Shown here: piece after piece, positions 16,885 through 24,838 of the stretch
Layout: each line of letters starts with the position of its first letter
How positions within the stretch are numbered: the stretch's first letter is position 1
Made by a program: the position numbers and the translations under genes
The notes under the pieces: model-generated
Told to the model about the DNA's origin: nothing
The model's input: only the letters and a program-made list of their open reading frames with translations
The model's database searches: none
Source of the DNA: a virus
IMG/VR virus record: IMGVR_UViG_3300027861_000092
Coordinates: 1 to 36,146 of that record
DNA: 36,146 nt
Reading direction: 5' to 3' (one strand)

Positions 16885-19110
16885 TTATCTATTAATTTTT
16901 GATAAGTATCCTGTGTTATCATAGGTTTTAAAACCTAAATTCATAGGAGTTATAATTCTTTCTGCATTGGGTTTATATTTGTTTTTATTACAAGCCATAA
17001 TTGCTAACCCTGAACTAATGGACGCATCATGTTTTGTTCTATTATTCAAATTAAAATTTAACCAATCCTCTAAAGTTGCTTGGTGATACATATCTCCATA
17101 TCCATCCTTTAGTAATCCTACATATTCGTTGATATATGCTTCTATTGCTGCTGCATGAGCTTGTTTAATATCTTCACTAGAGTTAGGTATTCCACCAATC
17201 TCTCTTTCAGTTACAGATAATTTATTCCAAATCTTATCTGGTCTATTAATACTAAACCCTCTATATCCTCTTCGTTTAAAATAGTAAAGTAATCTAGGTT
17301 TATTATTTTCAGCCAATAAAGGCATTCCGTAAAAAACACAAGCCATTAAAACATCTTCAAAAAATATATCTGCAGTGGGAGGTCTAGAAATATATTCTAG
17401 GAAAAAATGATTAGGAGGAGAATCTTCTATAGAAAACTTAGTTAAACCATGAAGTGCTCCTTTAGATCCGCGACCATCAACAGTACCACTAATATCGTAA
17501 CTATCGCACCCAAAAGCCCCAACGTGTTCGTTGCCAGGATGTTTAACCCCATTTTTTATAATTACTCGATTTTGGAGATTTTTAGGTGGAACCCAAGATA
17601 TTTTAAATCTACCATTTCTAGTAGGAACAAATTGTACTTCTGTATCTTTGACTCCATTCTTCCACATGAAACTACCTTGTGTAATGTTTGTTCTATTATT
17701 TATATCTTCGTTATAATCTATCTGTTCATAAATTTTTACTAAATTAAATAAACTATCTTTAGTTTCATCTCTAAAAGCATGTTGCTCTGTTCTAGGAAAT
17801 TGACGATAATATTCATTTAAACTATCCGGATCAGCTTTTAATCCATCTACTTCATTTTCCCAGTGCTCAATGACTCCGACTGTAACTGGGAGACCATCGA
17901 TTCCGATTGTTTTATTTTTTGGTGTAAAAAATACAGGTGATCCAAAAGTATCCATGAATCCTTCGAAGTTCCATTCCATAGGGATGAAAAGAGAGTAGAG
18001 TCCCGAACTTGTTTGTCCATTTCTATTTCTTTGAGTAACGTCTGAATTATAGTATAATTTTTTGAAGTTGTTTCCACCTTTATCTAATGCGTTTGAAGTT
18101 GAGCCCATCATACACTTGCCTACTATTCTTCGGCCTAATCTTAATGTAGTTTTTGTAACTCTCCAGTTGTTTAATATATTGTCGGGTCGTTCCCATTTTC
18201 CTGATTCGTCGTGTGCTAATATTTTTAATTTCTCACCATCGTAAGAGTTGTCCCCCGTGTTTTTCCAATCAATTGTTGTATCAAGTCCTGCTAGTTCCTT
18301 TAATTTAACATTATCATCTAATTTCCTTCTAGTTAATTTTGAGGCAGGTACTCTATAAGCTAATTCAGTTTTAGGGCGATCCATACCATCTTGGATCGGT
18401 TTGAAGAAAAATGGATAATTAACGGATATTGGAACAACTTTATCTGTAAACATTTTTTTAGCATCAGCTCCTGTTTTGGATAATATACCAAATCTTGCAT
18501 CACTTGATATTGTTGCTTGGTTAACAAGCTCTGCCGATGACATAAAGGAGAAACCAGACCGTCTGTTTTTAAGGTAACACATTCCATAACATCTGGTGTC
18601 AGCTTTACATGCTTCCCAGAATATATAGAACAATCTATTGGCTTCTCTATAATCAGCTGATCCGACATCAATCTTTGACCATTGCAAGTACATGTAATGA
18701 GTACCAGTAATATAAGTAGGATTACCATTATTATAGAACCAATAACCCTCGTCTCGTTTTTTGAATTCATTGTCAATATAGTCGTACCAGTTTTCTTTAA
18801 AATCATTTGGATATTCCTCCCAGTCAAATCTACTTTTAATTCTAGCTAATTCTTTTGGATATTCTTGTTTTTCCCAATATTGCTTCTCTTTGTCTTCGCT
18901 TCGTTTAAAGCATTCATCTGCTGTTGGTAATGCAATACGAAGATTCTGAATCTCAATAACTTGTCCAATTTTACCTGTTTTAGATATTACTATAAAATCA
19001 TAATCTTCATTATAACCGTACTTCCATCTTTTTAAACGGTTTTCTTTTTTTAAAATAGAAGGATTTACAACATCTTTTACTTCTTTCCAAAGTGTTTGAT
19101 CGTTACTCAT
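16885..19110 (-). CDS. terL: Terminase large subunit (ATPase-nuclease)
   Basis: 741 aa DNA-packaging motor. A deviant Walker A-like segment LKNRRSGFSF lies at 180-189, the Walker B KILAHDE at 296-302 with Asp301 and catalytic Glu302, and a coupling-type motif GSTSN at 336-340. The C-terminal RNase H-like nuclease has GCDSYD (Asp536/Asp539), Glu601 in LLAENNK and Asp695 in TKHDASISS, matching the three acidic positions expected for the family. The deviant, lysine-poor P-loop resembles what I remember of crAss-like and related terminases. Start ATG overlaps the stop of the preceding small gene (ATGA); the portal gene follows after 3 nt. All essential motifs are present, so it is likely functional. 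Confidence 0.9.
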   Translation of the reverse strand: MSNDQTLWKEVKDVVNPSILKKENRLKRWKYGYNEDYDFIVISKTGKIGQVIEIQNLRIALPTADECFKRSEDKEKQYWEKQEYPKELARIKSRFDWEEYPNDFKENWYDYIDNEFKKRDEGYWFYNNGNPTYITGTHYMYLQWSKIDVGSADYREANRLFYIFWEACKADTRCYGMCYLKNRRSGFSFMSSAELVNQATISSDARFGILSKTGADAKKMFTDKVVPISVNYPFFFKPIQDGMDRPKTELAYRVPASKLTRRKLDDNVKLKELAGLDTTIDWKNTGDNSYDGEKLKILAHDESGKWERPDNILNNWRVTKTTLRLGRRIVGKCMMGSTSNALDKGGNNFKKLYYNSDVTQRNRNGQTSSGLYSLFIPMEWNFEGFMDTFGSPVFFTPKNKTIGIDGLPVTVGVIEHWENEVDGLKADPDSLNEYYRQFPRTEQHAFRDETKDSLFNLVKIYEQIDYNEDINNRTNITQGSFMWKNGVKDTEVQFVPTRNGRFKISWVPPKNLQNRVIIKNGVKHPGNEHVGAFGCDSYDISGTVDGRGSKGALHGLTKFSIEDSPPNHFFLEYISRPPTADIFFEDVLMACVFYGMPLLAENNKPRLLYYFKRRGYRGFSINRPDKIWNKLSVTEREIGGIPNSSEDIKQAHAAAIEAYINEYVGLLKDGYGDMYHQATLEDWLNFNLNNRTKHDASISSGLAIMACNKNKYKPNAERIITPMNLGFKTYDNTGYLSKINR

Positions 19111-19385
19111 TTACTTCTCCCTTCCGCAAAACCTTTAAAAGATCTTTCTTCTTTCTTTTCTTCTTTAACTATACCTTCTAATAAGTTTTCTTCTTCTTCT
19201 ATTCTATGAAGAATTTCAAATGCATCAAATATTGCCAACTTTTTTGTTGCAGCTGCATTCTTTAATCGATCCGCAGACACATCTTCGCCCGTGTCCACAA
19301 TCGGTTCTTGAGCCACTTTTATTAGTTCTTCCACCGCTAGTTGCCCAGCTTGGATTATACTCTTCTTCGTTTCCTTGACGTTCAT
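19107..19385 (-). CDS. Small helical protein before TerL, candidate small terminase
   Basis: 92 aa, mostly helical, with ATKKLAIFDAFEILHRIEEE (about 46-65) and a basic C-terminus. Its stop overlaps the TerL start (ATGA). A small helical protein directly upstream of terL is often the small terminase subunit, but I see no clear DNA-binding motif, so this is positional inference. The first about 53 codons overlap the 3' end of the 227-aa gene in another frame for 161 nt. In the overlap the codons are unusually G/C-ending (AAC GTC AAG ACG AAG), unlike the A/T-ending codons after it, as expected if two frames constrain the sequence. Confidence 0.6.
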   Translation of the reverse strand: MNVKETKKSIIQAGQLAVEELIKVAQEPIVDTGEDVSADRLKNAAATKKLAIFDAFEILHRIEEEENLLEGIVKEEKKEERSFKGFAEGRSK

Positions 19386-19908
19386 CTTTCACTAATATAT
19401 CTTTTGATTTCATACAATATAATAATTCATTGTCTACTACAAATTCAAACTCTCTGCTCTGTTTATAATAGACAATGTTATTTTCTTTTATTCCTAAGGA
19501 CTTTAAATGAGAGTTACTATATCTTAGTATACCTTTCTGTACTTGATCCGCTAAGGGTTTAATAAAACATCTATCTCCTAAAGTATTCCATTTATTATTT
19601 TGGTAATATAAATATATTTGATCTAATTCTACAAAATATTTATTATCCTTAAAATATAACTTACTATTCTTTTCTCGACCTTTCATGTCATAGAATTTCC
19701 TAAAGACATTATGATGAATAATAACTATATCTCCTACGTTTATATTAGTAATAATGTTTTTAGGTATCTGTGTTACCTTAGCTACTTTATTTACCGCTTT
19801 AAACGTTTCTATTTTAGTGTTGATAATAAGTTGTTTATCACCTACTTGTATAACGTTGTTATATCTTTCTCCAATAGGCTCAACGAGGAATTTATATAAA
19901 GCTTGCAT
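19225..19908 (-). CDS. GroES-like beta-barrel protein (tentative), 227 aa
   Basis: The N-terminus MQALYKFLVEPIGERYNN resembles the first strand of co-chaperonin GroES (compare MRAVGNYLIIKPID of the GroES in this window), and NVGDIVIIHHNVFRKF (57-72) resembles the GDxVxF strand near the GroES barrel end. Spacing between them is longer than in GroES, and further beta-rich sequence (YFVELDQIYLYY, RCFIKPLADQ) follows to about residue 175. No clear mobile-loop tripeptide is visible, so partnership with GroEL is uncertain. The last about 53 residues overlap the next gene out of frame and are Cys-rich (DCGHGRRCVCGSIKECSC), perhaps not selected as protein. The start overlaps the stop of the upstream gene by one base. 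Confidence 0.55.
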   Translation of the reverse strand: MQALYKFLVEPIGERYNNVIQVGDKQLIINTKIETFKAVNKVAKVTQIPKNIITNINVGDIVIIHHNVFRKFYDMKGREKNSKLYFKDNKYFVELDQIYLYYQNNKWNTLGDRCFIKPLADQVQKGILRYSNSHLKSLGIKENNIVYYKQSREFEFVVDNELLYCMKSKDILVKDERQGNEEEYNPSWATSGGRTNKSGSRTDCGHGRRCVCGSIKECSCNKKVGNI

Positions 19909-20135
19909 TAATATTCTAAGTCGTATTCTACAGAAATAGCCATATTAGAATTAAACTTCTTCCATGGAATAACTTCTTCATTCTTCTTAATGAATATATT
20001 ATATGAGCTATCTTCTTCTTCATATAATATATCACAAATAATATGACCTCCGTAAACTTGTTGACTTAAAGAATAATGCATAGCTTCGTTTTTATAATCA
20101 GATCCAATACTGATCTTTCTAATAACGGTATCCAT
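19908..20135 (-). CDS. Small conserved phage protein (75 aa)
   Basis: Soluble protein starting MDTVIRKISIGSDYKNEAMH and ending in a hydrophobic acidic tail (MAISVEYDLEY). It has an alternating strand pattern (HIICDILYEEEDSSYNIFIK) with a conserved Trp-Lys at about 58-59, suggesting a small beta domain. I recall the SDYKxxAMHY pattern in uncharacterised marine phage proteins near the terminase. No catalytic motif. It lies 2 nt after the coiled-coil gene and its TAA shares a base with the next ATG, so it is translated as part of the block. Function unknown. Confidence 0.6.
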   Translation of the reverse strand: MDTVIRKISIGSDYKNEAMHYSLSQQVYGGHIICDILYEEEDSSYNIFIKKNEEVIPWKKFNSNMAISVEYDLEY

Positions 20136-20137
20136 GA

Positions 20138-20389
20138 TTACTCTGCTAATGCTGGTTCTGCTTGGTCTACTTCAATATTAGTATAAGTACCATCTTCTAA
20201 GTTAATATTAACAGCACCGTATTGTTCTTCTAATTCTTTTTTAAACTTTTCTACATCTTGGTTTACTCCAGCCATTTCATGGAGTAACCCATGTTTGTTA
20301 GCTTCTAATACACCAATTTGGTTTATTAAATTGTTTAATTGTTCTTGTTGTGATTTAATTTTAGTTAATTGTTCTTCTTTAATTTTCAT
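20138..20389 (-). CDS. Small coiled-coil protein (83 aa)
   Basis: Residues 1-60 form heptad-rich helix (LTKIKSQQEQLNNLINQIGV), followed by a short strand-like tail with NLEDGTYTNIEV and an acidic end. There are no membrane segments and no enzyme motif. Coiled-coil proteins of this size lie among late genes of many phages and may act as assembly helpers or small virion parts, but nothing specific can be said. It starts in an AT-only context (TTTAATCAAATG) 26 nt after the fibre gene upstream. Confidence 0.6.
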   Translation of the reverse strand: MKIKEEQLTKIKSQQEQLNNLINQIGVLEANKHGLLHEMAGVNQDVEKFKKELEEQYGAVNINLEDGTYTNIEVDQAEPALAE

Positions 20390-20415
20390 TTGATTAAATT
20401 TAATTTATATTTATT

Positions 20416-21390
20416 TTATGTTGCTTCAAAATTAAGCCATATTATAGCTTCAGAGGTTTGTGCTCCAATTGTCCCTGTTTCTACTCCTGCAAAAGCCCAT
20501 ACTTCCCCAGCGGTCATTGCTATAGGACTTGATAATGTATTAATTTTACCAGGCCAAGTACCATTGTCACTAGAGTCAAGTAATAAACCTGTGGTAGTTC
20601 CAGCTCCATAACTAGCTGCATCATCAGGGTTATTTGAAGCTGCAAGGAGTGGATATGCGAATATTTCCCATGCATCTATACCAGTAACTCCTGTAAGTGC
20701 AGTATTATTTAACCATTTAAAACCTATAGATACTAATTCACAATCTCTAGTACAAACGTAAAGTGATGGTTCATTTTCGGCAGAAACATAACCAAATTGT
20801 GCTATATCGGTAGTACCTGTTATAGGAGATCCTGTGTTAAACAAGTTTCTAAATACTGCTGTTGTTTGAAAACTATCAGTTCCACCGCCAGGTGCTACTT
20901 TCCATATTGGTAATATACCTGGTCCCGATGAAGTTAATACATGATCAAGTGCACCTGCAGCAATAGATGTCCAAGTAGAAGCTGTATTAGCCGCAATAAT
21001 ATCTCCAATATTAGATGGTCCAGTAAATCCAGTACCTCCATGACCAGCGCTTAGAGTTCCACCTAAAGTTAAAGTACCTGAATTTGTTATAGGAGAACCA
21101 CTCCATGTCATACCTGTAGTTCCACCACTAGCTGCCACCGAAGTTACGGTACCACTCGTGGGAGTTGACCATTCTAAAGCTGCACCTGTTCCATCAACTG
21201 TTAATACATCACCAATTGCTCCACCAGTTATTGTAGTAAAATCTGTTAAATCTAAATTGGCTTCTAAATCGTTATAGAAATTAGATGTAGTTATATAGTA
21301 ATTAGCTGTATTTGTCTCAAACCCTACTAATCCTGTAAAATCTGTAAGATCTGTTTTTACTATAAATTCGCTAAATTTTTCGTTTGCCAT
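20416..21390 (-). CDS. Tail fibre / receptor-binding protein, anchor type A (324 aa)
   Basis: The N-terminus MANEKFSEFIVKTDLTDFTG matches that of the adjacent 263-aa gene (MADKKFSDFTVQTDLTNIDG), including GLVGFETNTANYYIT, and the following GDVLTVDGTGAALEWSTP resembles GDVLTESGGNAVWQAP in the neighbour. The middle is a Gly/Thr/Ser-rich shaft (GTVTSVAASGGTTGMTWSGS, SAGHGGTGFTG) and the C-terminal about 150 residues form a distinct beta-rich domain that does not match the neighbour. This design, a conserved virion-binding N-terminus with a swapped C-terminal tip, is typical of phage fibres. The target is presumably a host surface glycan or protein. Confidence 0.75.
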   Translation of the reverse strand: MANEKFSEFIVKTDLTDFTGLVGFETNTANYYITTSNFYNDLEANLDLTDFTTITGGAIGDVLTVDGTGAALEWSTPTSGTVTSVAASGGTTGMTWSGSPITNSGTLTLGGTLSAGHGGTGFTGPSNIGDIIAANTASTWTSIAAGALDHVLTSSGPGILPIWKVAPGGGTDSFQTTAVFRNLFNTGSPITGTTDIAQFGYVSAENEPSLYVCTRDCELVSIGFKWLNNTALTGVTGIDAWEIFAYPLLAASNNPDDAASYGAGTTTGLLLDSSDNGTWPGKINTLSSPIAMTAGEVWAFAGVETGTIGAQTSEAIIWLNFEAT

Positions 21391-21404
21391 TGTTGTTTAT
21401 TTTA

Positions 21405-22196
21405 TTAAGTTGATTCAAAAAGTAATTGACAAAAAGTTCTATCGTTGGTGGATGGGTCAATAGTACCAACCGGTTCGTCCATTCTTACCAAAAGTATATC
21501 TCCAGCTGTCACACTGTATGATACCACACTAGTTACTAAACCTGGTCTAGCAGTATATGAACCTGTAAAAGTTATACCTAAACTTCCTTGATCAGTCCAG
21601 TTAGTATTAATACTTTGATCGTTAAAATCACTTGCTGTTCCATTAGTAAATTTATACAATCTTAAATCGCATGATTCCCCCACTGCTATACTTAATATGG
21701 TGTTAGATTGAAAAAACCATTGAACACCCACTATCGTGCTATCAAAGGGAACTATATAAGGATAATAAAAAGTCCCTGAACTTGCGTTTGATCTTCCTGC
21801 TCCAGACCAATACAGACCTTTAAAAGTTGGTCCTTTAGTCGCCGCTGGAGTGGAAGTGTCAAATTGATCGTCACAATAAAAATCAGCAGCCCATTTAGAT
21901 GTACCACCAGCTGCAGGCGCTTGCCACACGGCATTTCCACCGCTTTCTGTAAGTACATCACCAGCTGTAGCTCCTGCTACATTTGTTAATGTATCAATAG
22001 CTGCTTGAGCTGTAATAGAGTTAGTTCCACCCTGTGCAATAGCTAGTTTACCTGTACCAAAGTTATCTAAATTTAAATTAGCTTCTAAGTTTGCTGGGGT
22101 TATTTTATAATTAGTCGTAGTATCAAACCCTACAAAACCATCAATGTTTGTTAAATCTGTTTGTACTGTAAAATCGGAGAATTTCTTATCTGCCAT
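21405..22196 (-). CDS. Tail fibre / receptor-binding protein, anchor type A (263 aa)
   Basis: It shares its N-terminal about 35 residues and the GDVLTxxG-xxxxW linker with the next gene, so the pair are tandem paralogues. The shaft is short, with KLAIAQGGTNSITAQAAIDT (about 50-69). From about residue 100 the C-terminal domain is beta-rich with GPTFKGLYWSGAGRSNAS and ends DRTFCQLLFEST, similar in final residues (LxFExT) to the neighbour. Both C-terminal domains may therefore be distant homologues that have diverged for receptor choice. Spacing to the downstream fibre gene is 14 nt. It is not known whether both are on each virion. Confidence 0.75.
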   Translation of the reverse strand: MADKKFSDFTVQTDLTNIDGFVGFDTTTNYKITPANLEANLNLDNFGTGKLAIAQGGTNSITAQAAIDTLTNVAGATAGDVLTESGGNAVWQAPAAGGTSKWAADFYCDDQFDTSTPAATKGPTFKGLYWSGAGRSNASSGTFYYPYIVPFDSTIVGVQWFFQSNTILSIAVGESCDLRLYKFTNGTASDFNDQSINTNWTDQGSLGITFTGSYTARPGLVTSVVSYSVTAGDILLVRMDEPVGTIDPSTNDRTFCQLLFEST

Positions 22197-22197
22197 A

Positions 22198-22458
22198 TTA
22201 TTGTATTATTATTGGTTCTGAATTTTGTGTTATTAAGTTATCGGTACCATTTTGACCTATTACATTAGAAGTAGGAGGAGTTCCACACAGTTCTAATACC
22301 ATTACATCAGTAGACGCAACTGGTTCTAGTTCTACATAGTCTGTTCCACTTGATGTTTCTAACTCAATATAACAAATAGTAGGGGGAGTTGGTCCAGAAG
22401 AACCTTGTCCAGGTAGATTATTTATTATTGGTATTATATTAGCTATACCTATCCACAT
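22198..22458 (-). CDS. Small virion-associated-like protein (86 aa)
   Basis: It begins with a hydrophobic stretch (MWIGIANIIPIINNL) followed by a Gly/Pro/Ser/Thr-rich linker and a repeated strand pattern (YIELETSSGTDYVELEPVAS, then TDVMVLELCG). It has a secreted or virion-like composition with few charged residues, and no recognisable domain. It lies between a small spike-base-like protein and two fibre genes with 1-3 nt spacing, so a fibre-associated role is the natural guess. Function unknown. Confidence 0.55.
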   Translation of the reverse strand: MWIGIANIIPIINNLPGQGSSGPTPPTICYIELETSSGTDYVELEPVASTDVMVLELCGTPPTSNVIGQNGTDNLITQNSEPIIIQ

Positions 22459-22461
22459 AAC

Positions 22462-22821
22462 TTATAGTAACGCTACTAAGTTCCCCACGCTACCAATAGC
22501 TGGAGTTGTTGCTTGAACTTGAACTGCTAATATAGGTAAGAAAGATCCCGCAGCGATACCATTTAAAGTTGTAGTTTGTTGTACACCTGGTGCCGATTCT
22601 TCTCCTACATCTCCTTCTAAAATTACTTCAATACTTGTATATGCTTGTCCACAGTATAATGCAGCTCCTCTATTAGGACTACCTGTACCTGGGATTTGAT
22701 TACCTAAACCTAAAGTATTAATGTCCACTGAAGCATGGCCCATAATTCTAGCATTATCAGGAATACTTCCACTGATAGTTCTTTTAGGTGAATATATGTT
22801 TTCTTGGTCTAATGATGCCAT
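22462..22821 (-). CDS. Small beta-rich virion protein, spike-base-like (119 aa)
   Basis: The C-terminal half has the pattern GIAAGSFLPILAVQVQATTP (about 88-107) and ends VGNLVALL, which I recall from small phage and gene-transfer-agent spike-base proteins (LPVrVxxVxATGTTA...IvAL). The N-terminal part contains GNQIPGTGSPNRGAALYCGQ (about 40-59). No membrane or signal segment. Its place before the fibre genes fits a base or attachment protein. The family assignment is by memory of the C-terminal pattern only and should be treated as tentative. Confidence 0.5.
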   Translation of the reverse strand: MASLDQENIYSPKRTISGSIPDNARIMGHASVDINTLGLGNQIPGTGSPNRGAALYCGQAYTSIEVILEGDVGEESAPGVQQTTTLNGIAAGSFLPILAVQVQATTPAIGSVGNLVALL

Positions 22822-22825
22822 TATT

Positions 22826-23281
22826 TTATTTTTTAATTTTTGTTATTTTTTCTGCGCCTCTAGATCCAAAGTACGCTACATAAACCGTTATAAGTAAAGC
22901 TTCTAATAAAGAAACCCAACCTGTATTTATTTCTAGTATAACTGTAGAATCTAATACTATAAATATTGTCATGGATAAAGTTAGATAAATGAGTGTCATT
23001 GGTCTAGTATTTTTACTAAGCCATGAATCAGATTTCATATCACTATTCCATCTATCAGAGATATTATCCATCTCTGCTATATCTTGGTCTAAAAGTTTTA
23101 AAGCGGTTTCTTTATCTTTAGGATTAATAGTACTATCACCTGATATAAGGTTTTTTACTATACCTAATCCTCCTTGATCTGGTAAAAACTCACCTACAGT
23201 ATCTAAAATAGTAGGTGCTTTATCTTTCAAGAAAATCCCTACTTTAGTATCTCTAAACTTTTTCTTTTTTTTATCCTTCAT
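22826..23281 (-). CDS. Candidate holin of the 3TM / gene-transfer-agent type (151 aa)
   Basis: Basic N-terminus (MKDKKKKKFRD), an amphipathic segment at about 20-45, a helical region with a conserved-looking SDSWLSKNTRPMTLIYLTLS (84-103), and two clear hydrophobic segments at about 96-112 and 122-140, ending FGSRGAEKITKIKK. The W-x5-RP...YxxxxYFGxRxAEK layout is that of the GTA-type three-TM holin family. Such proteins make holes in the inner membrane to time lysis. The amidase gene is 2 kb upstream in the same block, so lysis genes are spread rather than adjacent. Start overlaps the previous stop (ATGA). Confidence 0.7.
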   Translation of the reverse strand: MKDKKKKKFRDTKVGIFLKDKAPTILDTVGEFLPDQGGLGIVKNLISGDSTINPKDKETALKLLDQDIAEMDNISDRWNSDMKSDSWLSKNTRPMTLIYLTLSMTIFIVLDSTVILEINTGWVSLLEALLITVYVAYFGSRGAEKITKIKK

Positions 23282-23484
23282 TTTATAGGCGTTTCTTTAA
23301 CCCATTTTGCATTTGGGAAATGATAATCATAACCTGGATACATAACCTTTGCGTAACCATTATTATCTACACCTAACACTTTAAAATCTACGTCTTTCAT
23401 TGTTATATGACAACCTTCTATAATGTTATGTTTTTTATTAACATCTGGAGAATTTCTTTTATAACCTTTTGTAGATTTTTTCAT
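23278..23484 (-). CDS. Small basic protein (68 aa), unknown
   Basis: A Lys-rich N-terminus followed by a small beta-rich domain (DFKVLGVDNNGYAKVMYPGY, about 33-52) and a C-terminal FPNAKWVKETP. It resembles SH3- or KOW-like short barrels in strand pattern, but I cannot assign it. Its stop overlaps the start of the holin candidate (ATGA), so the two are probably translated together. No enzyme motif or membrane segment. Confidence 0.55.
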   Translation of the reverse strand: MKKSTKGYKRNSPDVNKKHNIIEGCHITMKDVDFKVLGVDNNGYAKVMYPGYDYHFPNAKWVKETPIK

Positions 23485-23489
23485 AAAAC

Positions 23490-24170
23490 TTAAAATCCTT
23501 TTTTATGGCGTTTTGTTGTTTTACCAGCGGAAAATCTATTTCCCTTTTTTAAGTAATGAGATTTGTTTCTTCCTACACCTGAGTTTCTAGCTAATCTGTT
23601 TTCTTTAATTTTGCTACCTATACCAAGACCTCCTATATTAACTTTAGGAAGTTCTGCATTTATGCTACCAAATCCCATACCTCCAGAAGCTCCACCACTT
23701 TCAGGGTTTCCTCCAATTGTAAAATTACTATTTCTGACTCTCATTTGATTTCCCAGGTTGATTTGATTCCCTTCTAAATCCGTTGCTACCTCTGGCTTTA
23801 TGTTACCTTTTAAATCAAATTTATATTTATACTTTGTAGGATCTGACGGCGTGTGTTCATCACCTTCAACACCAGGTGCTAAACCTTTTCTAATCTTTTT
23901 TTTGTCACTCATAGAGGATATTTGCTCATCTGTGTATATTTTACCTCTTTTAGCTTGATTTGGATTTGGTTCTTCTTCTGACACTTGCGCCATGCCAGCT
24001 TCATACATTTCCATACCTGGCGTTCTACTAGCATCTATAGCCATTCCATCTTCTGTTAACTGTGAAGATTGCTGTGGGAAGTATTCTCCCATTTTTTTAT
24101 GCACAGCTTTTTTTCCCATAGAATCTCTGTCTCCATACATACCGTGTTGATAAAGTCCTTCGTTTTTCAT
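23490..24170 (-). CDS. Hydrophilic protein of unknown function (226 aa)
   Basis: Low hydrophobicity, rich in Gly, Lys, Asn and Met, mostly disordered in appearance. It has a Gly-rich C-terminal half (GGNPESGGASGGMGFGSINA, about 153-172) and a strongly basic tail (KTTKRHKKGF). No known domain. Basic, disordered proteins of this kind in phage late regions are sometimes virion-internal or DNA-binding, but that is speculation. Start overlaps the stop of the metallopeptidase-like gene (ATGA), and the next gene starts 5 nt after its stop. Confidence 0.5.
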   Translation of the reverse strand: MKNEGLYQHGMYGDRDSMGKKAVHKKMGEYFPQQSSQLTEDGMAIDASRTPGMEMYEAGMAQVSEEEPNPNQAKRGKIYTDEQISSMSDKKKIRKGLAPGVEGDEHTPSDPTKYKYKFDLKGNIKPEVATDLEGNQINLGNQMRVRNSNFTIGGNPESGGASGGMGFGSINAELPKVNIGGLGIGSKIKENRLARNSGVGRNKSHYLKKGNRFSAGKTTKRHKKGF

Positions 24171-24502
24171 TTTTTCTTTTTTAGTGGTATTTCTTTTTTG
24201 TAGGCTTCAGCTTCCCAAGGAAGTTTTTTGTCACCTTCTTTTAGTTTACTCCTAGAATATTTTTTTCCTTTCCAGTAAATGTTCTTGTCATCGTAATACA
24301 TGTCTCCTCTTTTAATTTGATCGACATGTACCATTTCATGACTAATTGTGTTTTCCAATTGATCTTGGTCACACATGTTTTTATTAATTATAATATTTCC
24401 AGTATTAGTTGTAACTCCGTTTATACCTTCGCCTCCATCTTCACCTAGTCTAAACACAGATGTCCAATCTACTTTATAAGGAGATTTAAGTTTAAAACTC
24501 AT
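24167..24502 (-). CDS. Small HExxH metallopeptidase-like protein (111 aa)
   Basis: It contains HEMVH at 55-59, the zincin active-site motif (two His ligands and the catalytic Glu), preceded by NTGNIIINKNMCDQDQLENT and followed by DKNIYWKGKKYSRSK and LPWEAEAY, where Glu97 or Glu99 could be the third zinc ligand. No signal peptide. The layout (strand, active helix, then a downstream WExEAY helix) matches small phage metallopeptidase-like proteins that I recall from Bacteroidota phages. Roles could be prohead maturation, attack on host protein or lysis-related cell-wall work; nothing here decides between them. It starts ATGA-overlapping the 56-aa gene. Confidence 0.6.
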   Translation of the reverse strand: MSFKLKSPYKVDWTSVFRLGEDGGEGINGVTTNTGNIIINKNMCDQDQLENTISHEMVHVDQIKRGDMYYDDKNIYWKGKKYSRSKLKEGDKKLPWEAEAYKKEIPLKKKK

Positions 24503-24669
24503 TTCTTTTTAGTTAACTTATCTACAAGGTTATTACTGAATCTATTTAGGTCTTTTTGTCTTTTTTTACAACCACAATCTTTACCTGCTTTATTCATAAT
24601 AGCTTCTGTTATCTGGTGAACCCCACTTACTCTCATTACTTTATGTACTTTGTCACCAAGATTTCTCAC
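24499..24669 (-). CDS. Small CGC-motif protein (56 aa), GTG start
   Basis: Reads from a GTG that overlaps the TGA of the membrane-protein gene (GTGTGA) to a TGA overlapping the next ATG. The protein has KAGKDCGCKKRQKDLNRF (28-45), a Cys-Gly-Cys plus basic helix pattern that I recall from many small phage proteins (CGCxxRxxxLN) of unknown function. An internal ATG 11 codons in is an alternative start. The tight overlap on both sides supports a real gene. The two Cys could bind a metal through oligomerisation. Confidence 0.6.
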   Translation of the reverse strand: MRNLGDKVHKVMRVSGVHQITEAIMNKAGKDCGCKKRQKDLNRFSNNLVDKLTKKK

Positions 24670-24827
24670 ACGCTAGATTTAAAAGCTTGTAGAAATTTTG
24701 CTATTCCAAATCCAAATGCTATACCAGCATATAATGGATGTGCTTCTGCTATTAACGCTACTCCTATAAGAGCAGATGATCCACTCGCAAACAAAGGAGA
24801 CATAACTACTTTTTTAATTTTATCCAT
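24666..24827 (-). CDS. Small membrane protein (53 aa)
   Basis: A basic start (MDKIKKVVM) is followed by a nearly continuous hydrophobic stretch (SALIGVALIAEAHPLYAGIA, about 18-37) broken by a polar turn at AEAHP, so two short membrane helices are likely. It ends SSV*. ATG start in an AT-only context (TATTATTATGG). It lies 11 nt after the 75-aa gene and its stop overlaps the next GTG. Could be a holin-type or membrane-remodelling peptide; no family recognised. Confidence 0.6.
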   Translation of the reverse strand: MDKIKKVVMSPLFASGSSALIGVALIAEAHPLYAGIAFGFGIAKFLQAFKSSV

Positions 24828-24838
24828 AATAATATTTT

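Noticed and set aside
18360-18827. 155-aa leftward ORF inside terL in another frame
   Set aside because: TerL has all its catalytic residues in its own frame across this stretch; the second frame looks like random translation.
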